64,000 bases of DNA from Actinotalea alkalitolerans (GTDB lineage: Bacteria > Actinomycetota > Actinomycetes > Actinomycetales > Cellulomonadaceae). The position numbers and the translations under genes are program-made. The notes below the pieces were generated by a model. The model did no database searches, was not told the origin of the DNA, and saw nothing but the letters and a program-made list of their open reading frames with translations. The stretch is taken from NCBI RefSeq assembly GCF_023369855.1, contig NZ_JAMBPP010000010.1, positions 1-64,000 on the forward strand, in the 5' to 3' direction. Below are positions 13,310-22,548 of the stretch, in pieces (the stretch's first letter is position 1; every line of letters starts with the position of its first letter).

Positions 13310-14752
13310 CTAACCGATCCGCTCAGCGCGTCCGAGGATGCCCTGTGGTCGCACCAGCAGGACGAGGATGAGGATGAGGAGTGCCGAGGCGTACTTGAGG
13401 TCGGTCGGCACCACGAGGTTGGCCATCTCCACGACCATCCCGATGACGAGCGAGCCGACCAGCGCCCCGAAGGCGGTACCCAGACCGCCGAGGGTCACCG
13501 CGGCGAACATCAGGAGCAGCATCTGCATGCCGAGCGTCCAGTTCGCCCCGTTGAAGATCAGCGCCAGCAGCACACCGGCCAGACCCGCCAGACCGGCCGA
13601 GACCACCCACACGAGCCGGATGATCCGGTCGACGTCGATCCCCGACGCCGCGGCCAGGGCCGGGTTGTCGGAGACCGCCCGGGTCGCACGGCCGGTGCGG
13701 GTGCGCAGCAGGAAGTAGCCGACGGCGCTCAGGGCCACCACGGAGATGCCCATGGCGTAGTAGCTGGGGATGTTGAGCCGGACCGGACCGATGGTCCACG
13801 TGCCCGGGATGTAGTTGAGGATGCTGACCGTCCCACCGCCGAAGACGAGCTGGAACAGGTACTGCAGGGCCAGCGCCAGGCCGATCGTCACGATCATGCC
13901 CTGGACCAGGCCCACCCCCCGGCGCCTGAGCGGCTTCCAGATCCCGGCGTCCTGCAACCACCCGGTCGAGGCGCACAGCGCGACCGCCAGGATGATCGCG
14001 GGGACCAGCGGCCACCCGAGGACCGACGCGAACACGTAGGTGAGCAGTGCACCCAGGGTGACCTGCTCACCGTGGGAGAAGCTCGACAGGCCTGTCGTCC
14101 CGTAGATCAGCGAGAGGCCCACCGACGCGAGAGCGAGCACCAGACCGAAGCGCAGACCGGCGGCCGCCTGCTGGGCGATCCGTTGGGGGGTGATGGTGGA
14201 TCCGCCGCGTGGGGCCTCCTCGCCGATGATCTCGCCGCCCTCGGCGTCGACCATCGGATCCGTCCCGCCCGTGCCGCTCTCCCCGGAAGGCGCCTCGTCG
14301 ACCGCCTCGGGGTCGCCCAGCTCGAAGTTGACCTGACGCGTGGCACCGACGACGGCACGCAGGTCCCTCGGGTTGTCGTCAGGGGACAGGAGCTGCTGCC
14401 CCTCGGGCAGGGTCCCGACGTCCAGGGTGAGGGTGTAGGTACCGTTGGCCGTGATCGCCGCCGACCAGGTGCCGTCCTCGCCGGTGGTGACCGTCTCGGT
14501 CGACTCGGGTCCTTCGACCTGGATCTCGACCCCACCCGCCGGACCGTCCGAGCCGCGGACGCTGCCCGCGAGGCAGCCCGCCTCGGGGCTCGAGACGCAC
14601 CCGTCGTCGGTGCCTGCCCGCGCGGGTGGCGCGAGCACCAGGAGCATCCCCGCCAGGAGCGCGGTCAGCGCAGCCAGCACGACCCATCGCGGTCCATGTA
14701 CTCGTGCCCAAGCTGCAGCAGGAGCCACCTGGGAACCTCCGTCCGGTCGCAT
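13310..14752 (-). CDS. livH: Branched-chain amino-acid permease LivH with an N-terminal extracytoplasmic domain
   Basis: A 480-residue protein from ATG 14752, well above the 290-310 typical of LivH. Residues 1-50 hold a signal-like helix (WVVLAALTALLAGMLLVLAP). Residues about 65-145 read like a carboxypeptidase-regulatory/Ig-like beta-sandwich (CLAGSVRGSDGPAGGVEIQV..DGTWSAAITANGTYTLTLDV). An acidic Gly/Glu linker (150-190) leads to a complete LivH permease (about 195-480; YGTTGLSSFSHGEQVTLGAL, ending VRPQGILGRAERIG). The sandwich domain should face outside, where the LivK receptor docks. There is no frameshift, so this is a real fusion. The start is uncertain because no ribosome-binding site is clear. 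It is the first gene of the liv operon. Confidence 0.88.
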   Translation of the reverse strand: MRPDGGSQVAPAAAWARVHGPRWVVLAALTALLAGMLLVLAPPARAGTDDGCVSSPEAGCLAGSVRGSDGPAGGVEIQVEGPESTETVTTGEDGTWSAAITANGTYTLTLDVGTLPEGQQLLSPDDNPRDLRAVVGATRQVNFELGDPEAVDEAPSGESGTGGTDPMVDAEGGEIIGEEAPRGGSTITPQRIAQQAAAGLRFGLVLALASVGLSLIYGTTGLSSFSHGEQVTLGALLTYVFASVLGWPLVPAIILAVALCASTGWLQDAGIWKPLRRRGVGLVQGMIVTIGLALALQYLFQLVFGGGTVSILNYIPGTWTIGPVRLNIPSYYAMGISVVALSAVGYFLLRTRTGRATRAVSDNPALAAASGIDVDRIIRLVWVVSAGLAGLAGVLLALIFNGANWTLGMQMLLLMFAAVTLGGLGTAFGALVGSLVIGMVVEMANLVVPTDLKYASALLILILVLLVRPQGILGRAERIG

Positions 14753-15098
14753 GATCGAGGTACAGCCCGTTCTGCACCGGGTCGGCAGCCTAGCCACTGC
14801 CGAACGTCCCGGGTCGAGCAGACCGTAGGCGTGCTATGTGTCGTCAGGGTTTCGCGGGGCCGCCACAGCCGGTGCCTCGTTGCGCCGACCACGACCCCGT
14901 CCGGGGGGATGTCGCGCCGCACGTCCCGAGGTCATCGACCTGCGGGGCGCCCGAGGCGACCTGGACGAGTATCCACGATGCCGAGGCGACTTTCCCTCAG
15001 GTGCGTCGACCGTTATCTTTTCGACATCGACCGAGCGTCACCCCGACGTCCCCCCGACCGCAGCGTCTCGGTCCAGCACGTGAAGGAGGCCCGTCGCC
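14753..15098. other. Divergent intergenic region, livH and GNAT gene
   Basis: No gene is visible in these 346 bases. TTATCT at 15013-15018 may be a -10 for the GNAT gene, whose AAGGAGG lies at 15083-15089. Promoters for the liv operon must be here, but none stands out. Confidence 0.35.
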
Positions 15099-15830
15099 GT
15101 GCGTCCTGGTATCGAGGTCCGGCCGGCTCAGCCCGCCGACATGGCTGAGCTCGTCACGCTGTGCCTGGCCGCACGCAAGGAGTCGTCGGTGGGGACGCAG
15201 GTCTGCAGCCCCGATCCGGAGGTCCTGGCCCATCAGCTGGGCGCGCTGACGGCCGTCGAGGGCGGCACGGTGCTCGTCGCACGGTCCGACCAGCGGGTCG
15301 TCGGTCTGCTCCTCGGGCGTGTCGTGGGACCGAACCCCTTCACCGACGAGGCGAACCTGGCGGTCGAGGTCCTCTACGTGGGTGCCGAGCACCGACGCCG
15401 GGGTGTGGGGCACGCCCTGATGGTCGGCGCGCTCGACGTCGCCGCCGCCTCGGGGGCCGAGCACATCTACGCCACCCCGTTGCCCGGGGCGCGGGGCATG
15501 CAGCGCTTCTTCGTCCAGCTCGGCTTCGCCCCCGCGGCCGCTCACCGCGTGGTCAGCACCTCTGCCCTGCAGCGTCGGCTCGCCGCCGACCTCGGGGTCA
15601 CTCGTCGCGGCTCCGCGCGAGGGCTGGAGGGGCTGATCGCGCGACGGCGCCAGTCGCGCCTGGACTCGACACGATCGGGTGGTGAGCCGCCGCGTCCCGG
15701 CACGGTGGACCTCGCCATCGGTGCCGAGGAGGACGGCATCGGTCAGGCCGGACGCTCGTCCATCAGCAGGCAGGTGAGACGCGCGGTGCAGACGCGACGT
15801 GACGCGGAGTCCTCGACCACGATCTCGTAG
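15099..15830 (+). CDS. GNAT-family N-acetyltransferase
   Basis: A 243-residue protein. Residues 4-150 form a GNAT fold: IEVRPAQPADMAELVTL at the first strand, VEVLYVGAEHRRRGVGHALM with the acetyl-CoA-binding RRRGVG loop, and MQRFFVQLGFAP near the end. Substrate is unknown. GTG 15099 has AAGGAGG 9 nt upstream. The C-terminal 55 residues are Arg/Ser-rich and low in complexity, and the last 88 bp overlap the 3' end of the converging thioesterase gene. A fused tail of this length is unusual for the family and may be read-through extension. Confidence 0.8.
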   Translation: MRPGIEVRPAQPADMAELVTLCLAARKESSVGTQVCSPDPEVLAHQLGALTAVEGGTVLVARSDQRVVGLLLGRVVGPNPFTDEANLAVEVLYVGAEHRRRGVGHALMVGALDVAAASGAEHIYATPLPGARGMQRFFVQLGFAPAAAHRVVSTSALQRRLAADLGVTRRGSARGLEGLIARRRQSRLDSTRSGGEPPRPGTVDLAIGAEEDGIGQAGRSSISRQVRRAVQTRRDAESSTTIS

Positions 15831-16177
15831 CTGGCCGTGGTCCGTCCGAGGTGGAGCGCGGTGGCGGTCCCACGGACCAGACCGTCTGCAGCGGCCCGGT
15901 GGTGAGTGGCGCCCACCTCGATGCCGAGCGCACGGCGTCCCGGTCCCGCGTGGAGCATCGCCGCGAAGGAGCCGAGGGTCTCGGCCAGGACGACGGACGC
16001 GCCGCCGTGCAGAAGGCCGTAGGGCTGGGTGTTGCCCTGGACGGGCATGGTGCCCACCACGCGGGCGGCACCCACCTCGAGGATCTCGATCCCCATCCGT
16101 TCGATCAGCGTGCCCGCGGTGGAGCGTCGGACCTCGTCGAGGTGGTCCTCGGGGGTGCCGGTGTAGGTGTCGGTCAT
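15743..16177 (-). CDS. PaaI-family hotdog-fold thioesterase
   Basis: A 144-residue hotdog protein, normal length. TLIERMGIEILEVGAARVVG and then GNTQPYGLLHGGASVVLAETLGSFAA contain the HGG motif and the catalytic Glu/Asp position on the central helix, as in PaaI and menaquinone-pathway DHNA-CoA thioesterases. It should hydrolyse an acyl-CoA; which one cannot be told. ATG 16177 lies 20 bp from the divergent polA start, so the two promoters overlap. Its 3' end overlaps the GNAT gene. Confidence 0.88.
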   Translation of the reverse strand: MTDTYTGTPEDHLDEVRRSTAGTLIERMGIEILEVGAARVVGTMPVQGNTQPYGLLHGGASVVLAETLGSFAAMLHAGPGRRALGIEVGATHHRAAADGLVRGTATALHLGRTTASYEIVVEDSASRRVCTARLTCLLMDERPA

Positions 16178-16183
16178 GGCCGA

Positions 16184-16189
16184 TAGGTT
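16184..16189 (+). promoter_or_regulatory. -10 hexamer TAGGTT (polA)
   Basis: Ends 8 nt before GTG 16197, which supports that start over the upstream GTG 16167 and ATG 16176. It implies a leaderless polA mRNA. Confidence 0.5.
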
Positions 16190-16196
16190 GGCACCC

Positions 16197-18881
16197 GTGA
16201 GCGACCTAGCGCGACCCCGACCTCTTCTCCTGCTGATCGACGGCCACTCGATGGCCTACCGCGCGTTCTTCGCGCTGCCCGTGGAGAACTTCTCCACCAC
16301 GACGGGGGAGCCCACGAACGCGGTCTACGGCTTCACCGCGATGCTCGCCAACATCCTGCGGGACGAGCAGCCGACGCACGTGGCGGTCGCCTTCGACGCA
16401 GGCCGGACGACTTTCCGCACCGAGCAGTACCCGGCGTACAAGGGCACCCGTGACGCGACGCCGACGGAGTTCAAGGGTCAGGTGCCGTTGATCAAGGAGA
16501 TCCTGGGCAGCATGCGGATCCCGACCCTGGACAAGGTGAACTTCGAGGCGGACGACATCATCGCGACCCTGGCCACCCAGGCGGTTGCGGCGGGCATGGA
16601 CGTCCTGATCTCGACCGGCGACCGTGACGCGCTGCAGCTGGTGACCCCCGAGGTGACGGTGCTCTACCCCCGCAAGGGAGTCTCCGACCTGGTGCGGTTC
16701 ACCCCGGACGCGGTGCTCGAGAAGTACGGCGTCGTCCCGGCCTGCTACCCGGACCTCGCGGCTCTCGTGGGCGAGAGCAGCGACAACCTCCCGGGAGTGC
16801 CCGGCGTGGGCCCCAAGACCGCGGCCAAGTGGATCAACGCCCACGGCGGGCTCGAGGGCGTCCTGGCCGCCGCGCCCGAGATCACCGGCAAGGCGGGCGA
16901 GAGCCTGCGTGCCCACCTCGACCAGGTGCGGCTCAACCGGATGCTCAACGCTGCGGTGCGCGACGTCGAGCTGCCGCTGGGTCTCGAGGACCTCGAGGTC
17001 CGGACGTGGGACCGCGAGGCCATGCACGAGGTCTTCGACGCGCTGCAGTTCCGCACGCTGCGTGAGCGGCTCTTCGCGATGGTCCCCGAGGAGGCACCCA
17101 CCGACGGGCTCCAGGTCGAGGTGCAGGCCGTTCCTGCCGGCGAGCTGGGTGCCTGGTTCGCCACGCGCGGCTCACGTGAGCTGTCGCTCGACGTGAGCGG
17201 TCGGAGCACTCCTGTTGATGGGGACGCCTGGTCGATCGCCGTCGCGGACGGCCCGGCCGAAGCCATCACGATCGACCTGACCTCGCTCGAGCCGTCCGAC
17301 GAGGAGGCCCTGGCCGGCTGGCTCGCCGACTCCGAGCGCGCCAAGTCGGTGCACGGCGCGAAGGCGGCCTGGCACGCCGTGACGGCTCGCGGGATGGCTC
17401 TCGAGGGAGTGCGCTTCGACACCCTGCTCGCGTCCTACCTCTGCCACCCGGACCAGCGTTCCTACGACCTCGCCGACCTCGCCGTACGGCACCTGCACCG
17501 GGAGCTGCGTGCCGAGGTCACGGGGGTCGGCAGCGGTCAGGGGGCGCTCGACCTCGACATCGAGGGCAGCTCGGAGGCCGACCGGGCGGGGGTACGGGCC
17601 GCGGCCGTCGCCGAGCTCACCGAGGTGCTCGGCGCGGACCTCGACGACCGTGCGTCACGGCACCTGCTCGACGAGGTCGAGCTCCCGCTCGTCGGCGTCC
17701 TGGCGCGGATGGAGCAGGCCGGCATCGGCGCCGACGTGGCCTACCTCGAGGAGCTCGAGCGGCACTTCGCGGCCGGGGTGGCCGACGCCGCCTCCGAGGC
17801 GTTCGCGGTGATCGGTCGTGAGGTGAACCTGGGATCGCCCAAGCAGCTCCAGGAGGTCCTGTTCGACCAGCTCGAGATGCCCAAGACCAAGAAGATCAAG
17901 ACCGGGTGGACCACCGACGCGGCCTCGCTGACCGATCTCTTCGAGCGGACCCAGCACCCGTTCCTGGCCCACCTGCTCGCGCACCGGGACGCGTCGCGGC
18001 TTCGCCAGACGGTCGAGGGGCTGCTCCGATCGGTCTCGAGCGACGGGCGGATCCACACCACCTTCCAGCAGACCATCGCCGCGACCGGGCGGCTCTCCTC
18101 GACCGATCCCAACCTCCAGAACATCCCGATCCGCACCGAGGCCGGTCGCCGGATCCGTCGGGCCTTCGTGGTCGGGGAGGGGTTCGAGACCCTGCTCACG
18201 GCCGACTACAGCCAGATCGAGATGCGGATCATGGCGCACCTCTCGGGCGACGCGGGTCTCATCACCGCGTTCAACTCGGGGGAGGACCTCCACAACTTCG
18301 TCGGCGCACGCGTCTTCGGTGTCGGCACCGAGGACGTCACCGGCGAGATGCGCTCCAAGATTAAGGCGATGTCGTACGGCCTGGCCTACGGCCTGTCGTC
18401 CTTCGGGCTGTCCAAGCAGCTGTCCATCTCGGTCGGTGAGGCCGCCACCCTCATGGAGGACTACTTCGCCCGCTTCGGCGGTGTGCGGGACTACCTGGCG
18501 GGTGTGGTCGACGAGGCGCGTCGGACCGGGTACACCGCGACCATCCTGGGTCGTCGTCGCTACCTGCCCGACCTGACGAGCGACAACCGTCAACGCCGTG
18601 AGATGGCCGAGCGGATGGCCCTCAACGCCCCGATCCAGGGCAGTGCGGCCGACCTGATCAAGGTGGCGATGCTCGGGGTCGACCGTGCGCTGCGCGCAGA
18701 CGGCCTCACCTCACGGATGCTCCTGCAGGTCCACGACGAGCTGGTCCTCGAGGTCGCGACCGGCGAGAGGGAGCAGGTCGAGGAGATCGTCAGGACGCAG
18801 ATGGGCGCCGCGGCGCAGCTGTCCGTGCCCCTGAGCGTCTCGGTCGGCACGGGAACCAGCTGGCACGACGCGGGGCACTGA
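16197..18881 (+). CDS. polA: DNA polymerase I
   Basis: An 894-residue family A polymerase for Okazaki-fragment processing and repair synthesis. The N-terminal 5'-3' exonuclease (about 1-290; LLLIDGHSMAYRAFFALP) contains the PGVPGVGPKTAAKW helix-hairpin-helix. The central 3'-5' exonuclease fold (about 310-500) is degenerate: the first motif reads LDVSG where the proofreading DxE is expected, so it probably cannot proofread, as in other actinobacterial PolA. The polymerase domain has motif A DYSQIEMRIM (about 670), motif B KAMSYGLAYGLSSFG and motif C QVHDELVLEV (about 846). It is monocistronic and divergent from the thioesterase. Confidence 0.97.
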   Translation: MSDLARPRPLLLLIDGHSMAYRAFFALPVENFSTTTGEPTNAVYGFTAMLANILRDEQPTHVAVAFDAGRTTFRTEQYPAYKGTRDATPTEFKGQVPLIKEILGSMRIPTLDKVNFEADDIIATLATQAVAAGMDVLISTGDRDALQLVTPEVTVLYPRKGVSDLVRFTPDAVLEKYGVVPACYPDLAALVGESSDNLPGVPGVGPKTAAKWINAHGGLEGVLAAAPEITGKAGESLRAHLDQVRLNRMLNAAVRDVELPLGLEDLEVRTWDREAMHEVFDALQFRTLRERLFAMVPEEAPTDGLQVEVQAVPAGELGAWFATRGSRELSLDVSGRSTPVDGDAWSIAVADGPAEAITIDLTSLEPSDEEALAGWLADSERAKSVHGAKAAWHAVTARGMALEGVRFDTLLASYLCHPDQRSYDLADLAVRHLHRELRAEVTGVGSGQGALDLDIEGSSEADRAGVRAAAVAELTEVLGADLDDRASRHLLDEVELPLVGVLARMEQAGIGADVAYLEELERHFAAGVADAASEAFAVIGREVNLGSPKQLQEVLFDQLEMPKTKKIKTGWTTDAASLTDLFERTQHPFLAHLLAHRDASRLRQTVEGLLRSVSSDGRIHTTFQQTIAATGRLSSTDPNLQNIPIRTEAGRRIRRAFVVGEGFETLLTADYSQIEMRIMAHLSGDAGLITAFNSGEDLHNFVGARVFGVGTEDVTGEMRSKIKAMSYGLAYGLSSFGLSKQLSISVGEAATLMEDYFARFGGVRDYLAGVVDEARRTGYTATILGRRRYLPDLTSDNRQRREMAERMALNAPIQGSAADLIKVAMLGVDRALRADGLTSRMLLQVHDELVLEVATGEREQVEEIVRTQMGAAAQLSVPLSVSVGTGTSWHDAGH

Positions 18882-18898
18882 GCGGCGCGAGCGGTAGC

Positions 18899-19705
18899 TC
18901 ACCCGCGACGGGTCACGAAGATCGCCGTCCCGGGGATCCGCTCACCGCGGACAGGCCCCCACCCGCCCCACACCCTGTCGTGGCCAGCGGGCCACTCGGG
19001 CTCGACAAGACGTTCGAGGACGAACCCGGCGGTCACCAGGTCGGCGACGTGGTCGCCCACCGTGCGGTGGTACTCGGCGTAGGTGACCTGCCCGGAGGCG
19101 TCGGTCTCGACGTAGGGTCGACGGTCGAAGTAGGACAGCGTCGCGGTGAGACCCTCGGGTCCCGGGTCGTCGGGGAAGGCCCAACGCACGGGGTGCGTGA
19201 CGGCGAAGACCCATCGCCCTCCGGGGCGAAGCACGCGGGCGACCTCCCGATGCACGCGCACGGCGTCCGGCACGAAGGGGATGGCGCCGAACGCTGTGAA
19301 CGCGATGTCGAAGGCCGCATCGGCGAAGGGCAGGGTGCGGGCATCGGCCTGGACGAGTGGGGTCGCGGTGCCCACGCTGCGGTCGAGCCGTCGTCCCGCA
19401 GTGAGCATCCCGGCGGAGAGGTCAGTCGCGACCACCTGGGCACCGGCCTGCCGCAGCCACCGTGAGCACTGCCCGGCTCCGGCGCCGACCTCGAGGACCC
19501 TCCGCCCGACCACTGGTCCGAGGAGCTGGACGTCGGCCTCGCGCAGGCCCTCAGGGCACCAGCAGAAGTCCTGCGGACCCAGGAAGTCGCCGTGGTCGTC
19601 GAGGTACTCGACGGCGTTCTCGTCCCACCACCGACGGGCGGCGGGGCCGGCCGCTGACGGGGGGACCTCCTGGAATCCTGCGAAGTCCGCCGGGGGCTGT
19701 GTCAT
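18899..19705 (-). CDS. Class I SAM-dependent methyltransferase
   Basis: A 268-residue methyltransferase. The SAM-binding motif I is RVLEVGAGAGQCSRWLRQAG (about 69-88), followed by ADARTLPFADAAFDIAFTAF and REVARVLRPGGRWVFAVTHP, which are motifs II and III of the Methyltransf_11 fold. The N-terminal ARRWWDENAVEYLDDHGDFL occurs in a well-populated actinobacterial subgroup of unknown substrate. ATG 19705 is preferred; longer upstream frames lose family similarity. It faces polA with 17 bp between the stops. Confidence 0.85.
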   Translation of the reverse strand: MTQPPADFAGFQEVPPSAAGPAARRWWDENAVEYLDDHGDFLGPQDFCWCPEGLREADVQLLGPVVGRRVLEVGAGAGQCSRWLRQAGAQVVATDLSAGMLTAGRRLDRSVGTATPLVQADARTLPFADAAFDIAFTAFGAIPFVPDAVRVHREVARVLRPGGRWVFAVTHPVRWAFPDDPGPEGLTATLSYFDRRPYVETDASGQVTYAEYHRTVGDHVADLVTAGFVLERLVEPEWPAGHDRVWGGWGPVRGERIPGTAIFVTRRG

Positions 19706-19856
19706 CACGGTGCAGTCTCGGCTGTCATGGCGCTCATGTCTCCTAATCACTACGGTGTACCGGTCCGTAACATCCCCGTGACGAGCTGGCACTACGTTCA
19801 CCTCGGCACGGACCGCTGGATGTCCGCGACCTCCAACAATGACGAGGGGTGACCGA

Positions 19857-21527
19857 GTGAGGACCTTCCTGAGGACGACTGCTGTCGTCGCAGCAGCGGG
19901 GCTCGCGCTGAGCGCGTGTGCCGCGAGCGACCGCGAGACCGACGACGGCGAGGGTACGACGGCGGAAGCCGGACGCGACACCTTCATCTTCGCAGCGTCA
20001 TCCGACCCTGCCTCCCTCGACCCGGCCTTCGCCAACGACGGCGAGTCCTTCCGGGTCGCACGCAACATCTTCGAAGGTCTCGTGGGTGTCGAGCCGGGCA
20101 CCGCTGACCCGGCGCCGCTGCTCGCGGAGGACTGGGAGGTCAGCGACGACGGCCTCGAGTACACCTTCTTCCTCAAGGAGGGTGTCTCCTTCCACGACGG
20201 CACGCCCTTCGACGCCGACGCGGTCTGTGCCAACTTCGACCGCTGGAACAGCTTCACCGGTGTGCTGCAGTCCGAGAGCCTGTCCTACTACTGGCAGAAG
20301 GTGAACGGCGGCTTCGCGAGCAGCGACGTCGAGAGCCTGGACGGGACCGGCAAGTACCAGTCCTGCGAGACCAGCGACGACCTCACCGCCGTCATCACGA
20401 TGCAGAGCCCGCTGCCCGAGTTCATCTCGGCGCTCTCGCTGCCGTCGTTCTCGATGCAGTCGCCCACCGCGATGGAGGAGTACGGCGCCGACGACGTCGG
20501 CGGCGACGCCTCGGCCCCGCTGCTGCCCGAGTACGCCACGGCGCACCCGACCGGCACCGGCCCGTACATGTTCGAGTCCTGGACCCGGGGCCAGCAGGTC
20601 GTGCTGACCGGCAACCCGGACTACTGGGGCGAGCAGGGTCAGATCCAGCGGGTGGTCTTCACGATCATCTCCGACGCCACCGCACGCCGGCAGGCGCTGC
20701 AGGCCGGCGACATCGACGGGTACGACCTGGTGGGCCCGGCCGACGTCGAGGCGCTCGAGGCGGAGGGCTTCCAGATCGTCGACCGTGAGCCGTTCAACAT
20801 CCTCTACCTGGGCATGAACCAGGCGAACCCCGAGCTCGCGGACCTCAGGGTCCGGCAGGCGATCGCCCATGCCATCAACAAGGAGGCGCTCGTCGCGCAG
20901 ACCCTGCCCGAGGGCACCGAGGTGGCGACGAACTTCGTGCCGCCGTCGGTGGCCGGGTGGAGCAGCGAGGTCGAGACCTACGACTTCGACCAGGACCGCG
21001 CCCGTGAGCTCCTGGCCGAGGCCGGCAAGTCCGACCTGACCATCGAGTTCAACTACCCGACGAACGTCTCACGGCCCTACATGCCGACCCCGGAGCAGGT
21101 CTTCCAGTCCATCAGCGCCGACCTGGAGGAGGTCGGCATCACGGTCGTCCCCGTCCCGGAGCCGTGGAACCCGGAGTACCTGGACCGCATGCAGGGGACG
21201 GCCGACCACGGTCTGCACCTGCTGGGGTGGACGGGTGACTACAACGACACCTACAACTTCATCGGCGTCTTCTTCGGCGCGCAGTCGATGGAGTGGGGCT
21301 TCGACGACTCCGAGCTCTTCGAGATGATCAACGAGGGTCGGTACCAGACCAGCGTCGAGGACCAGACGGCAGCCTACGAGGCCGCGAACGTCGCCATCCT
21401 CGAGCGACTGCCCGGGGTGCCGCTCGCGCACCCCGTGCCCTCGCTCGCGTTCACCCAGGTGGTGCGGGACTACCCGGCGTCCCCGGTGCAGGACGAGGTC
21501 TACAACGTGATCCGGCTCGAGGACTGA
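19857..21527 (+). CDS. dppA: Oligopeptide/dipeptide ABC transporter, substrate-binding lipoprotein
   Basis: A 556-residue SBP_bac_5 family receptor. The lipobox LSAC gives lipidated Cys21 after a short signal, then an acidic linker and FIFAASSDPASLDPAFANDG, the classic first motif. A central DPLP-type segment and the C-terminal lobe follow. GTG 19857 is chosen because GAGGGG lies just upstream; ATG 19839 is less well placed. It is the first gene of a four-gene operon (receptor, two permeases, double ATPase). The ligand is a peptide by family, though nickel or other solutes cannot be excluded. Confidence 0.9.
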   Translation: MRTFLRTTAVVAAAGLALSACAASDRETDDGEGTTAEAGRDTFIFAASSDPASLDPAFANDGESFRVARNIFEGLVGVEPGTADPAPLLAEDWEVSDDGLEYTFFLKEGVSFHDGTPFDADAVCANFDRWNSFTGVLQSESLSYYWQKVNGGFASSDVESLDGTGKYQSCETSDDLTAVITMQSPLPEFISALSLPSFSMQSPTAMEEYGADDVGGDASAPLLPEYATAHPTGTGPYMFESWTRGQQVVLTGNPDYWGEQGQIQRVVFTIISDATARRQALQAGDIDGYDLVGPADVEALEAEGFQIVDREPFNILYLGMNQANPELADLRVRQAIAHAINKEALVAQTLPEGTEVATNFVPPSVAGWSSEVETYDFDQDRARELLAEAGKSDLTIEFNYPTNVSRPYMPTPEQVFQSISADLEEVGITVVPVPEPWNPEYLDRMQGTADHGLHLLGWTGDYNDTYNFIGVFFGAQSMEWGFDDSELFEMINEGRYQTSVEDQTAAYEAANVAILERLPGVPLAHPVPSLAFTQVVRDYPASPVQDEVYNVIRLED

Positions 21528-21543
21528 GGAGCAGCCCCGATCG

Positions 21544-22548
21544 ATGGTCCGACTCATCCTGCAGCGCCTCGCGCTGCTGATACCGACCCTGCTCGGTCTG
21601 TCGATCCTGCTGTTCCTGTGGGTGCGCGCTCTTCCAGGAGGGCCGGCAACGGCCCTCCTGGGGGAGCGCGCCACACCCGAGGCCGTGGAGCGCATCAACG
21701 CGCTCTACGGGTTCGACCGCCCGCTGGTCGAGCAGTACCTGACCTGGATGGGACAGCTCCTCCAGGGCAACTTCGGCGCCTCGACCCGTACCGCGGTCCC
21801 GGTGCTCGACGAGTTCCTCCAGCGGTTCCCGGCGACCATCGAGCTGACCCTGCTGGCTCTGCTGCTCGCGGTCGGCGTGGGGATCCCGCTGGGATACGTC
21901 GCGGCGCGCCACCAGGGCCGCTTCCTGGACCACACGACGGTCGCCGCATCGTTGCTCGGGGTCACCATCCCGGTCTTCTTCCTGGCGTTCCTGCTGAAGT
22001 ACCTCTTCGCGGTGCAGCTCGGCTGGTTCCCCTCGACGGGCCGGCAGAGCCCGTCGATGCTCGCGACGCACCCGACGGGCTTCTACGTGCTGGACGGGCT
22101 GCTCACGCGTGAGTGGGATGCCGCCTGGGACGCGTTGCGTCACCTGGTCCTCCCGGCGGTCGCCCTCGGGTCGATCCCGCTGGCGATCATCGCGCGGATC
22201 ACCCGTGCCTCGGTGATCGAGGTGCAGAACGCCGACTACGTGCGCACCGCCCGCGCCAAGGGCCTGCGGGGGCCACGTCTGCGCCGCCGGGTGGTGCTGC
22301 GCAACGCGATGCTCCCGGTGGCCACGACGATCGGGCTCCAGGTCGGACTGCTGCTCTCCGGAGCGGTCCTCACCGAGACCGTGTTCTCCTTCAACGGGAT
22401 CGGGAGCTTCCTGGCCAACGCGGTCTTCAACCTGGACTACGCCGTGCTCCAGGGATTCATCCTGTTCATCGCCGTCGTCTACGCGCTGGTGAACCTGGCC
22501 GTCGACGTCTCCTACGGCCTCATCGACCCGAGGATGCGAGTGCGATGA
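21544..22548 (+). CDS. dppB: Dipeptide ABC transporter permease DppB
   Basis: A 334-residue inner-membrane permease with six predicted helices. The N-terminus MVRLILQRLALLIPTLLGLS and the conserved EAA loop YVRTARAKGLRGPRLRRRVV identify the DppB/OppB family; the C-terminal NLAVDVSYGLIDPRMR is typical. ATG 21544 follows the dppA stop by 16 bp with GAGGAG between. It forms the channel with DppC. Confidence 0.93.
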   Translation: MVRLILQRLALLIPTLLGLSILLFLWVRALPGGPATALLGERATPEAVERINALYGFDRPLVEQYLTWMGQLLQGNFGASTRTAVPVLDEFLQRFPATIELTLLALLLAVGVGIPLGYVAARHQGRFLDHTTVAASLLGVTIPVFFLAFLLKYLFAVQLGWFPSTGRQSPSMLATHPTGFYVLDGLLTREWDAAWDALRHLVLPAVALGSIPLAIIARITRASVIEVQNADYVRTARAKGLRGPRLRRRVVLRNAMLPVATTIGLQVGLLLSGAVLTETVFSFNGIGSFLANAVFNLDYAVLQGFILFIAVVYALVNLAVDVSYGLIDPRMRVR

